Source of the DNA: Prolixibacteraceae bacterium UBA6029
Lineage (GTDB): Bacteria > Bacteroidota > Bacteroidia > Bacteroidales > Prolixibacteraceae
Assembly (NCBI GenBank): GCA_002429385.1
Contig: DIZL01000064.1
Coordinates: 8,997-72,996 of the forward strand
DNA length: 64,000 bases
Direction of reading: 5' to 3'
The notes beneath the pieces are model-generated. The model was not told the origin of the DNA and made no database searches. It saw nothing but the letters and a program-made list of their open reading frames with translations. Numbering within the stretch: the first letter of the stretch is position 1; every line of letters starts with the position of its first letter. The position numbers and the translations under genes are program-made. This document shows positions 43,385 through 53,287 of this stretch, one piece after another.

Positions 43385-43852
43385 ATGGCTAATTTAAGTA
43401 AAGGTGATCAAGCTCCTGAATTTCACGGGCTGAACCAAAACGGTGAAGAGATTTCGTTGAACGGACTCAGGGGGAAAAAGCTTATTTTATATTTTTATCC
43501 GAAAGATAATACACCAGGATGTACAGCAGAATCGTGCAACCTGAATGATAATTACCAGATGTGGCTTTCAAAAGGCTATGAAGTTGTTGGAATTAGTCCG
43601 GATAATGTTTCTTCGCATAAGAAATTTGCCGATAAGTTTCAGTTCGGGTTTAACCTGGTTGCTGATCCTGAGACCAAAATTCTTCAGGCTTACGGTGTAT
43701 GGGGAGAAAAAAACATGTACGGTAGGAAATATATGGGTGTTTTGCGAACTACATTTGTAATCGATGAAAATGGAGTTATTGTAGAAATATTCAATAAAGT
43801 TGAAACAAAAAATCACAGCGATCAAATTATTCAAGCATTAGATATCAAGTAA
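43385..43852 (+). CDS. bcp: Thiol peroxidase of the Bcp/PrxQ type
   Basis: A 155-residue peroxiredoxin. The peroxidatic cysteine is in DNTPGCTAESCNL, with the resolving cysteine five residues later (CTAESC), the PrxQ pattern. The thioredoxin fold starts GDQAPEFHGLNQNGEEI. It reduces hydrogen and organic peroxides in the cytoplasm. recA starts one base after the stop codon, so the two are co-transcribed. Confidence 0.93.
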   Translation: MANLSKGDQAPEFHGLNQNGEEISLNGLRGKKLILYFYPKDNTPGCTAESCNLNDNYQMWLSKGYEVVGISPDNVSSHKKFADKFQFGFNLVADPETKILQAYGVWGEKNMYGRKYMGVLRTTFVIDENGVIVEIFNKVETKNHSDQIIQALDIK

Positions 43853-43853
43853 A

Positions 43854-44885
43854 ATGGCAAAAGAAGAAAAATCAAACCAGAATTCAGAAAAGCTGAAGGC
43901 CCTGCAGTTGACAATGGATAAAATCGAGAAAAGCTACGGCAAGGGTTCGATTATGAAATTAGGTGACCGTGTGGTCGAATTAGTGCCTTCCATTTCCTCG
44001 GGGTCAATCGGACTCGACATTGCAATGGGAGTTGGTGGTTATCCTAAAGGAAGGATCATCGAAATCTACGGACCTGAATCATCGGGTAAAACAACTCTGG
44101 CTATACATGCCATTGCGGAGGCTCAAAAAGCCGGAGGCATCGCTGCTGTCATTGACGCTGAACATGCCTTTGATCCGGGATATGCGAGCAAATTAGGTGT
44201 GGATATCAACGAATTGCTGATTTCACAACCAGATAACGGTGAGCAGGCTTTGGAAATTGCCGATAACCTGATTCGTTCGGGAGCAGTGGATATCATTGTG
44301 ATTGACTCTGTTGCCGCCTTAACTCCAAAAGCTGAAATTGAAGGAGAAATGGGTGACTCAAAAATGGGCCTCCAGGCACGTTTGATGTCACAGGCTTTGC
44401 GGAAACTTACAGCCAATATCAACAAAACCAAAACCTGTGTGATCTTTATCAACCAGTTACGTGAGAAAATCGGAGTCATGTTTGGCAATCCGGAAACCAC
44501 AACCGGTGGTAATGCCCTGAAGTTTTATGCTTCGGTTCGGTTGGATATTCGCCGGATAGGACAGATTAAAGATGGGGAAGAAGCCCAGGGTAACCATACA
44601 CGGGTTAAAGTCGTGAAAAACAAGGTAGCTCCGCCATTCAAGAAAGCAGAATTCGATATCATGTACGGTGAAGGAATTTCGAAAACCGGTGAAATCGTTG
44701 ATCTGGGAGTTGAATTAAATATCATTAAGAAGAGTGGTTCATGGTTCAGTTACGGCGAAACCAAACTGGGACAGGGACGCGAATCGGTAAAATCGGTTCT
44801 TCATGACAATCCTGAATTAGCGCTTGAACTGGAATCTAAGATTTTGGAAGCAGTGACTGGTACTGTGGCTATACCCGTAGCTTAG
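43854..44885 (+). CDS. recA: Recombinase RecA
   Basis: A 343-residue DNA strand-exchange ATPase. Walker A GPESSGKTTLAIHAIAEAQK is near 73-92, Walker B IIVIDSVAAL near 147 and the QALRKLTANINKTKT loop and MAW-type segments follow. ALKFYASVRLDIRR near 222 is also diagnostic. Normal length. It is coupled to bcp with one base between. No LexA-like operator is seen in the bcp leader. Confidence 0.97.
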   Translation: MAKEEKSNQNSEKLKALQLTMDKIEKSYGKGSIMKLGDRVVELVPSISSGSIGLDIAMGVGGYPKGRIIEIYGPESSGKTTLAIHAIAEAQKAGGIAAVIDAEHAFDPGYASKLGVDINELLISQPDNGEQALEIADNLIRSGAVDIIVIDSVAALTPKAEIEGEMGDSKMGLQARLMSQALRKLTANINKTKTCVIFINQLREKIGVMFGNPETTTGGNALKFYASVRLDIRRIGQIKDGEEAQGNHTRVKVVKNKVAPPFKKAEFDIMYGEGISKTGEIVDLGVELNIIKKSGSWFSYGETKLGQGRESVKSVLHDNPELALELESKILEAVTGTVAIPVA

Positions 44886-45348
44886 CTAAAAATGCAAAAT
44901 ATAGTTTGCAGTTATAATGATTTCATTTCATCAGTAGAAAAACAGTTCGTTCTTTCTACTGGTGAGATGAATTCTATTTTTAATGATTCTGGTAATTAGA
45001 TTTTTGGCATTACCTTATCCTTATTTCGTTAACACTGAGATGAGAGGATGTAAATTTTCATTCATCGTATTACCTATTTCCCTTACAGAAATTCAAAGCT
45101 ATAAATCATGATAATTTGGATTTAAGGCCAAATTAAATATATTTTACCATTTATTATGATTTTAGCAATGCCAACCAATCTATTATTCATCCAAAAACCT
45201 TATATTTATTGATAATTGATTAAAACAATTGGGTAATGTGATATTGTCCTTTCAAATTAATCATTCAGCCAATAACTGGTTGTAAAACTCCATATTTTGG
45301 GTGCGGTTAGTCAAAATTCCAAAGGAATACATCAATTAATAGAAAATA
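44886..45348. other. Gene-free gap after recA
   Basis: A hairpin at 44932-44961 (CAGTAGAAA / TTTCTACTG, 12-base loop) could be a weak terminator, although no good T-run follows. The rest is AT-rich without recognisable features up to the GT39 gene. Confidence 0.4.
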
Positions 45349-47025
45349 ATGAGGTATCTGATTCATGAATTAGCGAAAAAAGTAAAGATAAAACATGTTA
45401 TCATTATCTGGATAGCCGTAAACATGGCTTCTGCTTTTTTTTCACTGCTTTATGCTGATGAAGCCTATTATGTCCTATTTTCAAAACGACTGGATTTTGG
45501 ATATTTCGACCATCCGCCAATGATCGCATTAATGATAAGGATCGGTCAGTTTGTTTTCAGGAACGAACTGGGTGTACGACTCCTTGCGCTTCTTTCTGTC
45601 TCTGCAGCATTATTTTTTACTTATAAATTGGCTGATGTTCAGAAACCATTGTTATTCTTTGCTGCGATATTATCAATTTTTGGATTGAATATTATAGGTT
45701 TTCTTGCCCTTCCGGATGGTCCGCTCCTGTTATTTGCCGTTTTATTTTTCATGACCTATAAAAGGTTTTTGTTAAAGGAAAATCTACTTAATTCGCTGTT
45801 TCTTGGGCTGACAATGTCCGCAATGTTATACAGCAAATATCATGGGATCCTGATCATATTTTTTACACTAATATCAAATCTGAGACTTCTGAGATCAAGA
45901 ATGTTCTGGTTTGCAGCTTTAGTGGGTGTTTTGCTATTTATACCACATTTAGTCTGGCAATTTAATAATGATTTTGTAAGTGTTTACTATCATTTTTTTG
46001 AACGTTCTGCCTCGCATTACAAATTCTCATTTACATCTGAATACTTAATCGGACAAATTCTATATTATGGTCCATTTACAGTCCTGTTTATGTTTTTTGC
46101 CGCGCTTAGATTCAAGCATTCAAATTTATTCGAAAAGGCTTTAATATGGAATTTATGGGGAATACTGGGATTTTTTCTTTTGAGTTCACTGAGAGGAAGG
46201 GTAGAAGTAAACTGGACTTTGCCAATTCTTATTCCATTACTGATTTTCTTTTTAAGATATAGTGTTACAAAACCAATATTTACCAGGTGGTTTTATATTT
46301 CGGCTGTTCCGGTTATTGTGTTAATATGCCTGCTGCGTCTGGAAATTGTTTATCCTGTATTTAGCCTGAATATAGATCGACTGAATGATTTTAGAGGGCA
46401 TAGAGACCTTGGAAAAGAGATCATAGAAAAATCAAACGGATTACCAATTATAGTCAATTCATACCAAATGGCCGGATTGGTTTCTTTTTATACCAATACT
46501 TTTGTTCCGAGCATTGGGGTTAATAGTCGACGAAATCAGTTCAATATATGGCATATAAATGATACGCTCCGTTACAAAAGAGTGGCGTTTGTTGACAATT
46601 ATCTGGATGAGGGAGTAAAAATTCAAAACCCCTATTATAAAGAATACGAGGTAACATTTATTGATTCGCTTCCGGTCATGGATGATGTCAATATAAGCAC
46701 CAAAATAAACAAGCTTTCGTTTTTGCCTAATGAAAATATTGAGTTGAAAGTCCATTTGTTTTCGAAGAAAGGACCTGAAAATTATCGTGATGCCGGAATT
46801 TACACCACCCGACTATGCGCAAGTTTATATAAAGATGATACTTTATTGTTCGAGAAAGGTTGTTTAATGCCAATTGATCTTCTTTTGAAAAAGAATAATG
46901 GTGAATACAATTTTCAAATTGATGCTCCGGCAGAAAAAGGGTCATATAGGATTGAAATTTCATTGAATACCTCAAGACTTGGTTGCTGGAATACAAAGAA
47001 AAAGGTTGATCTAACTGTTAACTGA
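45349..47025 (+). CDS. GT39/ArnT-like membrane glycosyltransferase
   Basis: A 558-residue polytopic protein. The first periplasmic loop contains LLYADEAYYVLFSKRLDFGY near 33-52, then FDHPPMIALMIRIGQ, the DEAYY...DHPP pattern of GT39-family (PMT/ArnT) enzymes with the catalytic aspartate. About nine to eleven hydrophobic segments follow to residue 340, and the C-terminal 200 residues are soluble and beta-rich. It would transfer a sugar from a polyprenyl-phosphate donor to lipid A, protein or another envelope acceptor. The acceptor is unknown. Confidence 0.82.
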   Translation: MRYLIHELAKKVKIKHVIIIWIAVNMASAFFSLLYADEAYYVLFSKRLDFGYFDHPPMIALMIRIGQFVFRNELGVRLLALLSVSAALFFTYKLADVQKPLLFFAAILSIFGLNIIGFLALPDGPLLLFAVLFFMTYKRFLLKENLLNSLFLGLTMSAMLYSKYHGILIIFFTLISNLRLLRSRMFWFAALVGVLLFIPHLVWQFNNDFVSVYYHFFERSASHYKFSFTSEYLIGQILYYGPFTVLFMFFAALRFKHSNLFEKALIWNLWGILGFFLLSSLRGRVEVNWTLPILIPLLIFFLRYSVTKPIFTRWFYISAVPVIVLICLLRLEIVYPVFSLNIDRLNDFRGHRDLGKEIIEKSNGLPIIVNSYQMAGLVSFYTNTFVPSIGVNSRRNQFNIWHINDTLRYKRVAFVDNYLDEGVKIQNPYYKEYEVTFIDSLPVMDDVNISTKINKLSFLPNENIELKVHLFSKKGPENYRDAGIYTTRLCASLYKDDTLLFEKGCLMPIDLLLKKNNGEYNFQIDAPAEKGSYRIEISLNTSRLGCWNTKKKVDLTVN

Positions 47026-47081
47026 TGTTGAAATATTACGATTAAACGGTTTGAGTATGGGAGTAATAAGGTGTGTTTTGT

Positions 47082-47089
47082 TATTTTTG
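47082..47089 (+). promoter_or_regulatory. -7 box (TATTTTTG) of the thrA-type gene
   Basis: TATTTTTG lies 24 bp upstream of the ATG at 47113 and inside an alternative GTG-started extension (47071), which argues for the downstream start. Confidence 0.45.
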
Positions 47090-47112
47090 TCCTGACACCG
47101 ATATATGATATT

Positions 47113-49542
47113 ATGAAAGTATTAAAATTTGGAGGTACTTCTGTTGGAAGTGCTGAAAACATTCAAAAGGTAAGGGAAATTCTGATTGGTCAGGTTGACG
47201 ACGTCATTGTTGTTGTGTCAGCCTTGGGTGGAATTACCGATATGATTTTGAGTGCAGCAAAAATGGCTGCGATAGGAACCGGCTACTTTCAGGCAGAATT
47301 AACTGAAATCAACACCCGACACTTTGATGTAATTGAAAATCTGTTTGAGGGCGAGAAGCAAGCTGAAGTCAATGAAAAAATTCAGGTTTTGCTTGAAGAA
47401 CTTGAACGAATTGTTCATGGAGTTTCACTCATTGGTGAGTTGACACCGAAAACACTGGATAAGATAATTGGATTTGGCGAAAGATTGTCGTCTCTGATTA
47501 TTTCGGAATATATTCCATCGTCACAATTATTTGATTCCAGCAAACTGATTCGGACAAACAGTGACTTTGGCAAGGCGATTGTCAATTTTGATATGACCAA
47601 TACGCTGATTAGCTCTGCTTTTGGTTCATTTTCGGGAATAGCAATTGTTCCGGGTTTTATATCGAGTAATGAAGCAGGTGAATATACTACTTTGGGGCGT
47701 GGTGGTTCGGATTACACCGGCGCAATCATGGCGGCCGCAATGAATGCTTCGTCCCTGGAAATTTGGACCGATGTGAATGGGTTTATGACTGCCGATCCTC
47801 GTGTGATTAGCAAAGCCTATACAATTACTACGCTGAGTTATTCAGAAGCCATGGAGCTTTCGCATTTTGGTGCCAAGGTGATTTATCCCCCCACTATTCT
47901 TCCGGTTTATAAAAAAGGAATTCCAGTTAGAATTAAAAATACACTCGATCCGGCAGCTCAAGGAACATTAATTACGGAAAGTAAACTCAATGGAAAAGAT
48001 TTGCCTATCAAGGGTATTTCATCCATTTCGAACATTACCCTGATTACAATTCAGGGGTTGGGGATGGTAGGTGTAACCGGTATTTCGGCAAGGCTTTTCG
48101 GAGCATTGGCACGTCAACAGATCAACGTAATCCTTATTTCTCAGGCCTCTTCTGAAAATTCAATCAGTTTTGCTATTGATTCTCCAAGCTCATCCAAGGC
48201 TGAAGCTGCTATCCGACTGGAGTTTGAACGTGAAATTCAACTTGATCAGATTAATAAAATAACTATTGAAGAAAACCTGGCCATTGTTGCAATTGTTGGT
48301 GAAAACATGAAGCATGCTACAGGTGTTGCCGGAAAACTGTTTAACACGATTGGAAAAAACGGTATTAATATCATTGCCATTGCGCAGGGCGCTTCGGAAC
48401 TAAATATCTCATGGGTAGTAAAAATATCCGATTTACGCAAAACACTCAATGTTGTACATGAATCCTTTTTCTTGTCTGAGAATGTTGAATTGAATATCTT
48501 TTTACTGGGAATTGGTCTGGTAGGAGGCAATTTACTCGAGCAGATCAGGCAGCAACAACCCAAGCTTTTAAAAGAAAAGCACCTGAAAATAAAACTTGCG
48601 GGTGTTGCCAATTCCAAGAAGATGCTTTTCGACCGCGATGATATTGATATAGATACTTTTCGTGAAAAGTTAATGAATGAAGGGCTCGAGTCAAGCCTGT
48701 CGAAATTTAAAAATGAAATAATCAGGATGAACCTGTACAATTCAATTTTTGTTGACTGTACAGCAAATGCTCAGGCCGCGGGATTGTATGCTGAATTGTT
48801 GAATGCAAACGTTTCGATTGTTACGGCCAATAAGGTTGCAGCTTCATCAGAGTACGAAAACTATGCTTTGTTGAAAAAGACGGCTAAACGAAAAGGAGTT
48901 AAATTCTTGTTTGAGACTAATGTTGGTGCCGGCTTACCAATTATCACCACATTGAATGACCTGGTAAATTCAGGTGATACTATTCTGAAAATAGAAGCTG
49001 TTCTTTCAGGAACGCTGAATTTCATTTTTAATACAATAAGTGATAAAGTTCCATTGAGCCAGACTATACGGATGGCAAAAGATCAGGGGTTTGCTGAACC
49101 TGATCCGCGTATCGACCTCAGCGGAGTTGATGTAGCGCGTAAATTGCTTATTCTGGTACGCGAATCGGGTTACCAGTTTGAGATGAAGGATATTAAAATC
49201 AACACATTCATCCCGGATAAGTATTTTGAAGGTAGTGTTGAGGATTTCTGGAAAAATATACCTGAGATGGATGTTGAATTTGAAGCCAGCCGAAAAAAAC
49301 TGGCGACTGATGGACGTTTCTGGAGGTTTGTGGCTAAGTTCGAAGAAGGAAAAGCAGAAATCGGTCTTCAGGAAATAATTGCAGGTCATCCGTTTGCCGA
49401 CCTTCAGGGTTCGAATAACCTGGTAATGTTTACCACCGAACGATATCACGAGTTTCCGATGATGATCAAAGGATATGGGGCTGGTGCTGCAGTGACTGCC
49501 GCAGGTGTATTTGCAGATATTATCAGGGTTTCAAATATCTGA
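47113..49542 (+). CDS. thrA: Bifunctional aspartokinase / homoserine dehydrogenase
   Basis: 809 residues from the start chosen here (MKVLKFGGTSVGS); the frame extends 14 codons further to a GTG at 47071, but those codons look non-coding and contain the promoter box. The aspartokinase domain covers about 1-290 (KFGGTSVGS, TLGRGGSDYTG). Two ACT domains (about 310-450) bind effectors. The homoserine dehydrogenase domain covers about 465-809 (LGIGLVGGNLLEQI, TANKVAASSEYE, EPDPRIDLSGVDVARKL). It carries out the first and third steps from aspartate to threonine. Feedback by threonine is expected from the family. Confidence 0.95.
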   Translation: MKVLKFGGTSVGSAENIQKVREILIGQVDDVIVVVSALGGITDMILSAAKMAAIGTGYFQAELTEINTRHFDVIENLFEGEKQAEVNEKIQVLLEELERIVHGVSLIGELTPKTLDKIIGFGERLSSLIISEYIPSSQLFDSSKLIRTNSDFGKAIVNFDMTNTLISSAFGSFSGIAIVPGFISSNEAGEYTTLGRGGSDYTGAIMAAAMNASSLEIWTDVNGFMTADPRVISKAYTITTLSYSEAMELSHFGAKVIYPPTILPVYKKGIPVRIKNTLDPAAQGTLITESKLNGKDLPIKGISSISNITLITIQGLGMVGVTGISARLFGALARQQINVILISQASSENSISFAIDSPSSSKAEAAIRLEFEREIQLDQINKITIEENLAIVAIVGENMKHATGVAGKLFNTIGKNGINIIAIAQGASELNISWVVKISDLRKTLNVVHESFFLSENVELNIFLLGIGLVGGNLLEQIRQQQPKLLKEKHLKIKLAGVANSKKMLFDRDDIDIDTFREKLMNEGLESSLSKFKNEIIRMNLYNSIFVDCTANAQAAGLYAELLNANVSIVTANKVAASSEYENYALLKKTAKRKGVKFLFETNVGAGLPIITTLNDLVNSGDTILKIEAVLSGTLNFIFNTISDKVPLSQTIRMAKDQGFAEPDPRIDLSGVDVARKLLILVRESGYQFEMKDIKINTFIPDKYFEGSVEDFWKNIPEMDVEFEASRKKLATDGRFWRFVAKFEEGKAEIGLQEIIAGHPFADLQGSNNLVMFTTERYHEFPMMIKGYGAGAAVTAAGVFADIIRVSNI

Positions 49543-49640
49543 TATCGCCATTTGAATCTGAACCTTCCTGAAATTAAAGTGTTCATTGATCATTAAGATC
49601 ACAAATGAATACTCTCGTTTATCAAATTGAATTATAATTT

Positions 49641-50858
49641 ATGAAATATATTATTGTTTTGGGAGATGGAATGGCAGATGAGCCTTTGGCTGATTACGGT
49701 GGCAAAACACCGTTACAAATGGCAGAAAAGCCTTCAATTGACCAACTGGCGAAAATGGGAAGGACTGGTCGGCTCATCACTGTGCCTGAAGATATGCACC
49801 CGGGAAGTGAAATTGCAAACATGTCGGTTTTAGGATACGATGTACACAAAGTTTTCGAAGGTCGGGGTGTGCTTGAAGCCGCAAGCATAGGGGTGACTTT
49901 GGAAGAAAATGATCTGGCCCTTCGCTGTAATCTGCTTACTATTGAAAATGGAAATATAAAAAATCATTCTGCCGGACACATCTCCAATGCTGAAGCGTTT
50001 GAACTGATTGAATTTCTGAATAATAGGCTGGGTAACGAAATTATTCACTTTTATCCGGGGGTTTCATACCGGCATTTGCTGGTTATAAAAGGTGGAAAAA
50101 AACAGATGGATTGCACTCCACCGCATGATGTACCTGGAAAGCCATTTCGTCCATGCTTGATCAAGTCCGAAAATGAAGAAACGGCATTTACTGCCAAGTT
50201 ATTGAATTATTTGATTTTGCGTTCGCAGGCTTTATTAGCCGATCATCCGGTTAATGTGAATCGGCGAAAAGAGGGGAAAGAAGTTGCGAATAGTATCTGG
50301 CCCTGGTCACCTGGATATAAACCGCAAATGCCTACCTTTAAAGAGCTTTTTGGTATTGATAAATCAGCTGTAATATCCGCAGTCGATCTGATACAAGGGA
50401 TCGGAGTTTATGCCGGAATGGATGTAATAAAAGTTGAAGGTGCGACTGGATTATATAATACAAATTACGAAGGAAAAGCCAAAGCTACAATTAATGCACT
50501 GAAAGATCATGACTTGGTATACCTGCATATTGAAGCAAGTGACGAAGCTGGTCATGAGGGTGATGTAGAGTTGAAAACAAAAACGATATCTTACCTCGAC
50601 CAAAGGATAGTTAAATATTTGGTTGAGGAAACTGTAAAAATGAAAGAACCGGTTGCCATTGCAATTTTGCCAGATCATCCAACCCCATGCGCTACAAAAA
50701 TTCACACCCGTGATGCCGTACCGTTCATCATATACCGTCCTGGCGAAACACCTGATAACGCACAGTTTTATGACGAATTTGAAGTTGTCAATGGTTCATA
50801 TGGAGTGCTAAAGGGTGATCAGTTTATGAGAATACTCCTGGGTATAAATATTGAATAA
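49641..50858 (+). CDS. Phosphoglycerate-mutase-like protein, candidate homoserine kinase
   Basis: A 405-residue alkaline-phosphatase-superfamily protein of the archaeal iPGM type (IIVLGDGMADEPLADYGGKTPL at the start; GSEIANMSVLGYD near 56 with the catalytic serine position; DEAGHEGDVELK near 300; PDHPTPC near 342). It lies between the aspartokinase-homoserine dehydrogenase and thrC, where thrB would be, and no GHMP-type thrB is present. In Bacteroides an iPGM-like protein in this slot acts as the homoserine kinase, as I recall from genetic work. That function is more likely here than glycolysis. Confidence 0.82.
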   Translation: MKYIIVLGDGMADEPLADYGGKTPLQMAEKPSIDQLAKMGRTGRLITVPEDMHPGSEIANMSVLGYDVHKVFEGRGVLEAASIGVTLEENDLALRCNLLTIENGNIKNHSAGHISNAEAFELIEFLNNRLGNEIIHFYPGVSYRHLLVIKGGKKQMDCTPPHDVPGKPFRPCLIKSENEETAFTAKLLNYLILRSQALLADHPVNVNRRKEGKEVANSIWPWSPGYKPQMPTFKELFGIDKSAVISAVDLIQGIGVYAGMDVIKVEGATGLYNTNYEGKAKATINALKDHDLVYLHIEASDEAGHEGDVELKTKTISYLDQRIVKYLVEETVKMKEPVAIAILPDHPTPCATKIHTRDAVPFIIYRPGETPDNAQFYDEFEVVNGSYGVLKGDQFMRILLGINIE

Positions 50859-50905
50859 ATAGCAAATTATTTATTCAAAAATTACCTTGTTTTGGGACTG
50901 TTATT

Positions 50906-50913
50906 TATCTTTG
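50906..50913 (+). promoter_or_regulatory. Possible -7 box (TATCTTTG) of thrC
   Basis: TATCTTTG matches TAnnTTTG, 31 bp upstream of the thrC start. thrC may therefore have its own promoter in addition to read-through from the genes before it. Confidence 0.4.
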
Positions 50914-50944
50914 AATAATCAATTGTAAATTTTGAACAAAAGTC

Positions 50945-52246
50945 ATGAAATATTTCAGTACGAATAAATTGGTGTCTCCTGTTTCACTTATTGAAGCTGT
51001 CACTAAAGGATTGGCGGGTGATGAAGGATTATTTATGCCTGAACGCATTGATGAGTTTCATCCCGATTTTTTTAAGCGGATTCCCCGAATGAGTTTTCAG
51101 GAAATTTCATTTGAGGTAGCCAAAAAATTCTTCGGCGAAGATATCCCGGAAGTCATTCTGAAAGACATCGTATATGACACTCTCAACTTTGATTGTCCAA
51201 TTGTTCAGGTAAAGAATTCAATTTACTCACTTGAACTTTTTCATGGACCGACTTTAGCATTTAAAGATGTAGGTGCGCGTTTTATGGCTCGCTTACTCGG
51301 TCATTTTCTTTTGGGTTTTGAAAGGGAAGTCAATGTGCTGGTAGCCACTTCCGGCGATACAGGTAGCGCTGTTGCCAATGGATTTTATGACGTTCCTGGA
51401 ATTAATGTTTACGTGTTGTACCCAAAAGGACTAGTCAGCGACATCCAGGAAAAACAATTTACAACTCTTGGGAAAAACATTACTTCCCTTGAAATTGATG
51501 GTACATTTGATGATTGCCAACGGTTAGTGAAATCTGCTTTTAACGATAAGGAGTTAAATCAGGCATTGGTTCTAACTTCAGCCAATTCAATTAATGTTGC
51601 CCGTTTTTTACCTCAGGCTTTTTATTATTTCAATGCCTTTGCACGGCTGCGAGAAGCAGGAATTACCAATGACCTGGTTTTTTCGGTGCCTAGCGGCAAC
51701 TTTGGAAACCTAACCGCTGGATTGTTTGCCAAATATTTGGGTCTTCCAATTAAACGATTTATTGCTGCAAATAATGAGAATGATATTGTATATAAATACC
51801 TCAAAACAGGATATTATAAGCCCTCTGAATCGGTTTCTACAATTGCTAATGCAATGGACGTAGGGAATCCAAGTAATTTTGCACGTATCCTTGAATTGTA
51901 TAACCATTCGCATTCGGATATTTCTGCTGATATTGTTGGCTACCGCTATTCAGACGATGAAATCCGTGAAACAATGAAGCAGGTATTCGTAGAAGATAAT
52001 TATATGCTCGATCCTCACGGTGCAATTGGCTACCGGGCACTAAAAGCTGATTTAAAAGACGGCGAAGTCGGTGTTTTTCTTGAAACTGCCCATCCGGCGA
52101 AGTTTACAGAAACCGTCGAAGGAGTTTTAGGGAAAGGAACAGTGGTGCTTCCTGAAAAACTTGAAGCATTTATGAAAGGTAAAAAGCAATCCATTCCACT
52201 GGGTACTGATTTTAACGGATTTAAGCAATACCTGCTTACGAAATAA
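50945..52246 (+). CDS. thrC: Threonine synthase (ThrC)
   Basis: A 433-residue PLP-dependent lyase that makes threonine from O-phosphohomoserine. The PLP lysine is in FHGPTLAFKDVGARFMARLL (near residue 107), and the phosphate-binding VATSGDTGSAVANGF is near 135-149. PSGNFGNLTAGLFA near 242 is also characteristic. It is the longer, N-terminally extended form. With the two genes before it, the route from aspartate semialdehyde to threonine is complete. Confidence 0.96.
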   Translation: MKYFSTNKLVSPVSLIEAVTKGLAGDEGLFMPERIDEFHPDFFKRIPRMSFQEISFEVAKKFFGEDIPEVILKDIVYDTLNFDCPIVQVKNSIYSLELFHGPTLAFKDVGARFMARLLGHFLLGFEREVNVLVATSGDTGSAVANGFYDVPGINVYVLYPKGLVSDIQEKQFTTLGKNITSLEIDGTFDDCQRLVKSAFNDKELNQALVLTSANSINVARFLPQAFYYFNAFARLREAGITNDLVFSVPSGNFGNLTAGLFAKYLGLPIKRFIAANNENDIVYKYLKTGYYKPSESVSTIANAMDVGNPSNFARILELYNHSHSDISADIVGYRYSDDEIRETMKQVFVEDNYMLDPHGAIGYRALKADLKDGEVGVFLETAHPAKFTETVEGVLGKGTVVLPEKLEAFMKGKKQSIPLGTDFNGFKQYLLTK

Positions 52247-52265
52247 TTTATTCCAATTTAAGGTG

Positions 52266-52300
52266 AAGTCGTTTTCGAAAAGTTCGGAAACGACTTTCTT
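52266..52300 (+). terminator. Terminator after thrC
   Basis: AAGTCGTTTTCGAA pairs with TTCGGAAACGACTT (one G-T wobble) around a 3-base loop and is followed by TCTTTG. It lies 20 bp after the thrC stop. Confidence 0.75.
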
Positions 52301-52374
52301 TGAAGACATGTAACCACCCTGCATGAAAAACTGACGAAAAGTTGTGCTAAATTAGCTGTATATTATTTTCCCCA

Positions 52375-53271
52375 ATGACAAAATATAACGAACAGGATGT
52401 TATTCAGTTATGTCTGGACAAATTGTCAGATATACATGGGACACCCGTTCGTTTTATAAGTTCACGTTTATTAGGTGGAGGCTGTATCAATCATGCATTG
52501 AAACTCTGTTGTTCGGTAGGTGATTTTTTTCTGAAATGGAATGCTAAAACTCCTGCTGACCTATTTTTAAAAGAGGCGGAAGGTTTAAATGAGATGCGTC
52601 TGGCTGAAAATCCGTGGTTGATTATTCCAAAAGTTATCTGGGCCAAAGAAGTGAATGATTTACCGGGCTTGTTGCTGATGGAATATTTGCAATCCTCAAC
52701 AACTACTCTGGGATTTGATGAGCATTTAGGCATGGGAATTGCTCAGCTTCATCGAAAAACAGCTTCTGTATTTGGATTCTATCATCCGAACTATTGCGGG
52801 TTGACCGTTCAGGATAATACATGTACGGACAATTGGGCTGAATTCTTTGCAGAGCGCAGAATTTGGGCATTGGTACAGAAGATTAATTCTTTACGAGAAA
52901 TGACAGTTGCCGAACTGAAAATTTATGAACGACTGGTGGCCAAAATACCTCAGTTGCTATCCCATCAAACAATCCCCTCATTGATTCATGGCGATCTATG
53001 GTCGGGTAATTACATGATTACGCCCAATGGTCCCGCTTTAATCGATCCGGCTTGCTATTATGCCGATCGTGAAATGGAACTGGGCATGATGCATTTATTT
53101 GGTGGTTTTTCATCAACGGTTTGGAGTACTTACCGGAATGAATTTCCTCTTCCTTCCGACTGGGAACAAAGAACTCACTTGTATCAGCTTTATCATGTCC
53201 TGAATCACTATCTACTTTTTGGTGGTTCTTATGGCAGGCAGGCCCTGGGAATTGCAAAAGAGTATCTTTGA
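52375..53271 (+). CDS. Fructosamine kinase family protein
   Basis: A 298-residue aminoglycoside-phosphotransferase-like kinase. LLGGGCINHALKLC near 29-42 is the nucleotide-binding start, and SLIHGDLWSGNYM near 203 carries the catalytic aspartate of the Brenner motif. ALIDPACYYADREMELGMM with the metal-binding aspartate follows. The family phosphorylates fructosamines or ribulosamines formed by glycation and so starts their removal from proteins. A 74-residue membrane protein gene follows 16 bp downstream. Confidence 0.88.
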   Translation: MTKYNEQDVIQLCLDKLSDIHGTPVRFISSRLLGGGCINHALKLCCSVGDFFLKWNAKTPADLFLKEAEGLNEMRLAENPWLIIPKVIWAKEVNDLPGLLLMEYLQSSTTTLGFDEHLGMGIAQLHRKTASVFGFYHPNYCGLTVQDNTCTDNWAEFFAERRIWALVQKINSLREMTVAELKIYERLVAKIPQLLSHQTIPSLIHGDLWSGNYMITPNGPALIDPACYYADREMELGMMHLFGGFSSTVWSTYRNEFPLPSDWEQRTHLYQLYHVLNHYLLFGGSYGRQALGIAKEYL

Positions 53272-53287
53272 CAAACTGAAATATACT

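Noticed and set aside
47071..47112. Longer GTG-started version of the aspartokinase
   Set aside because: The extra 14 codons contain the predicted promoter box and the family start is MKVLKFGGTS at 47113.
48246..48740. 164-codon open frame on the minus strand
   Set aside because: It lies inside the aspartokinase-homoserine dehydrogenase gene and shows no family features.
49006..49449. 147-codon open frame on the minus strand
   Set aside because: Antisense to the homoserine dehydrogenase domain, aromatic-rich shadow translation.
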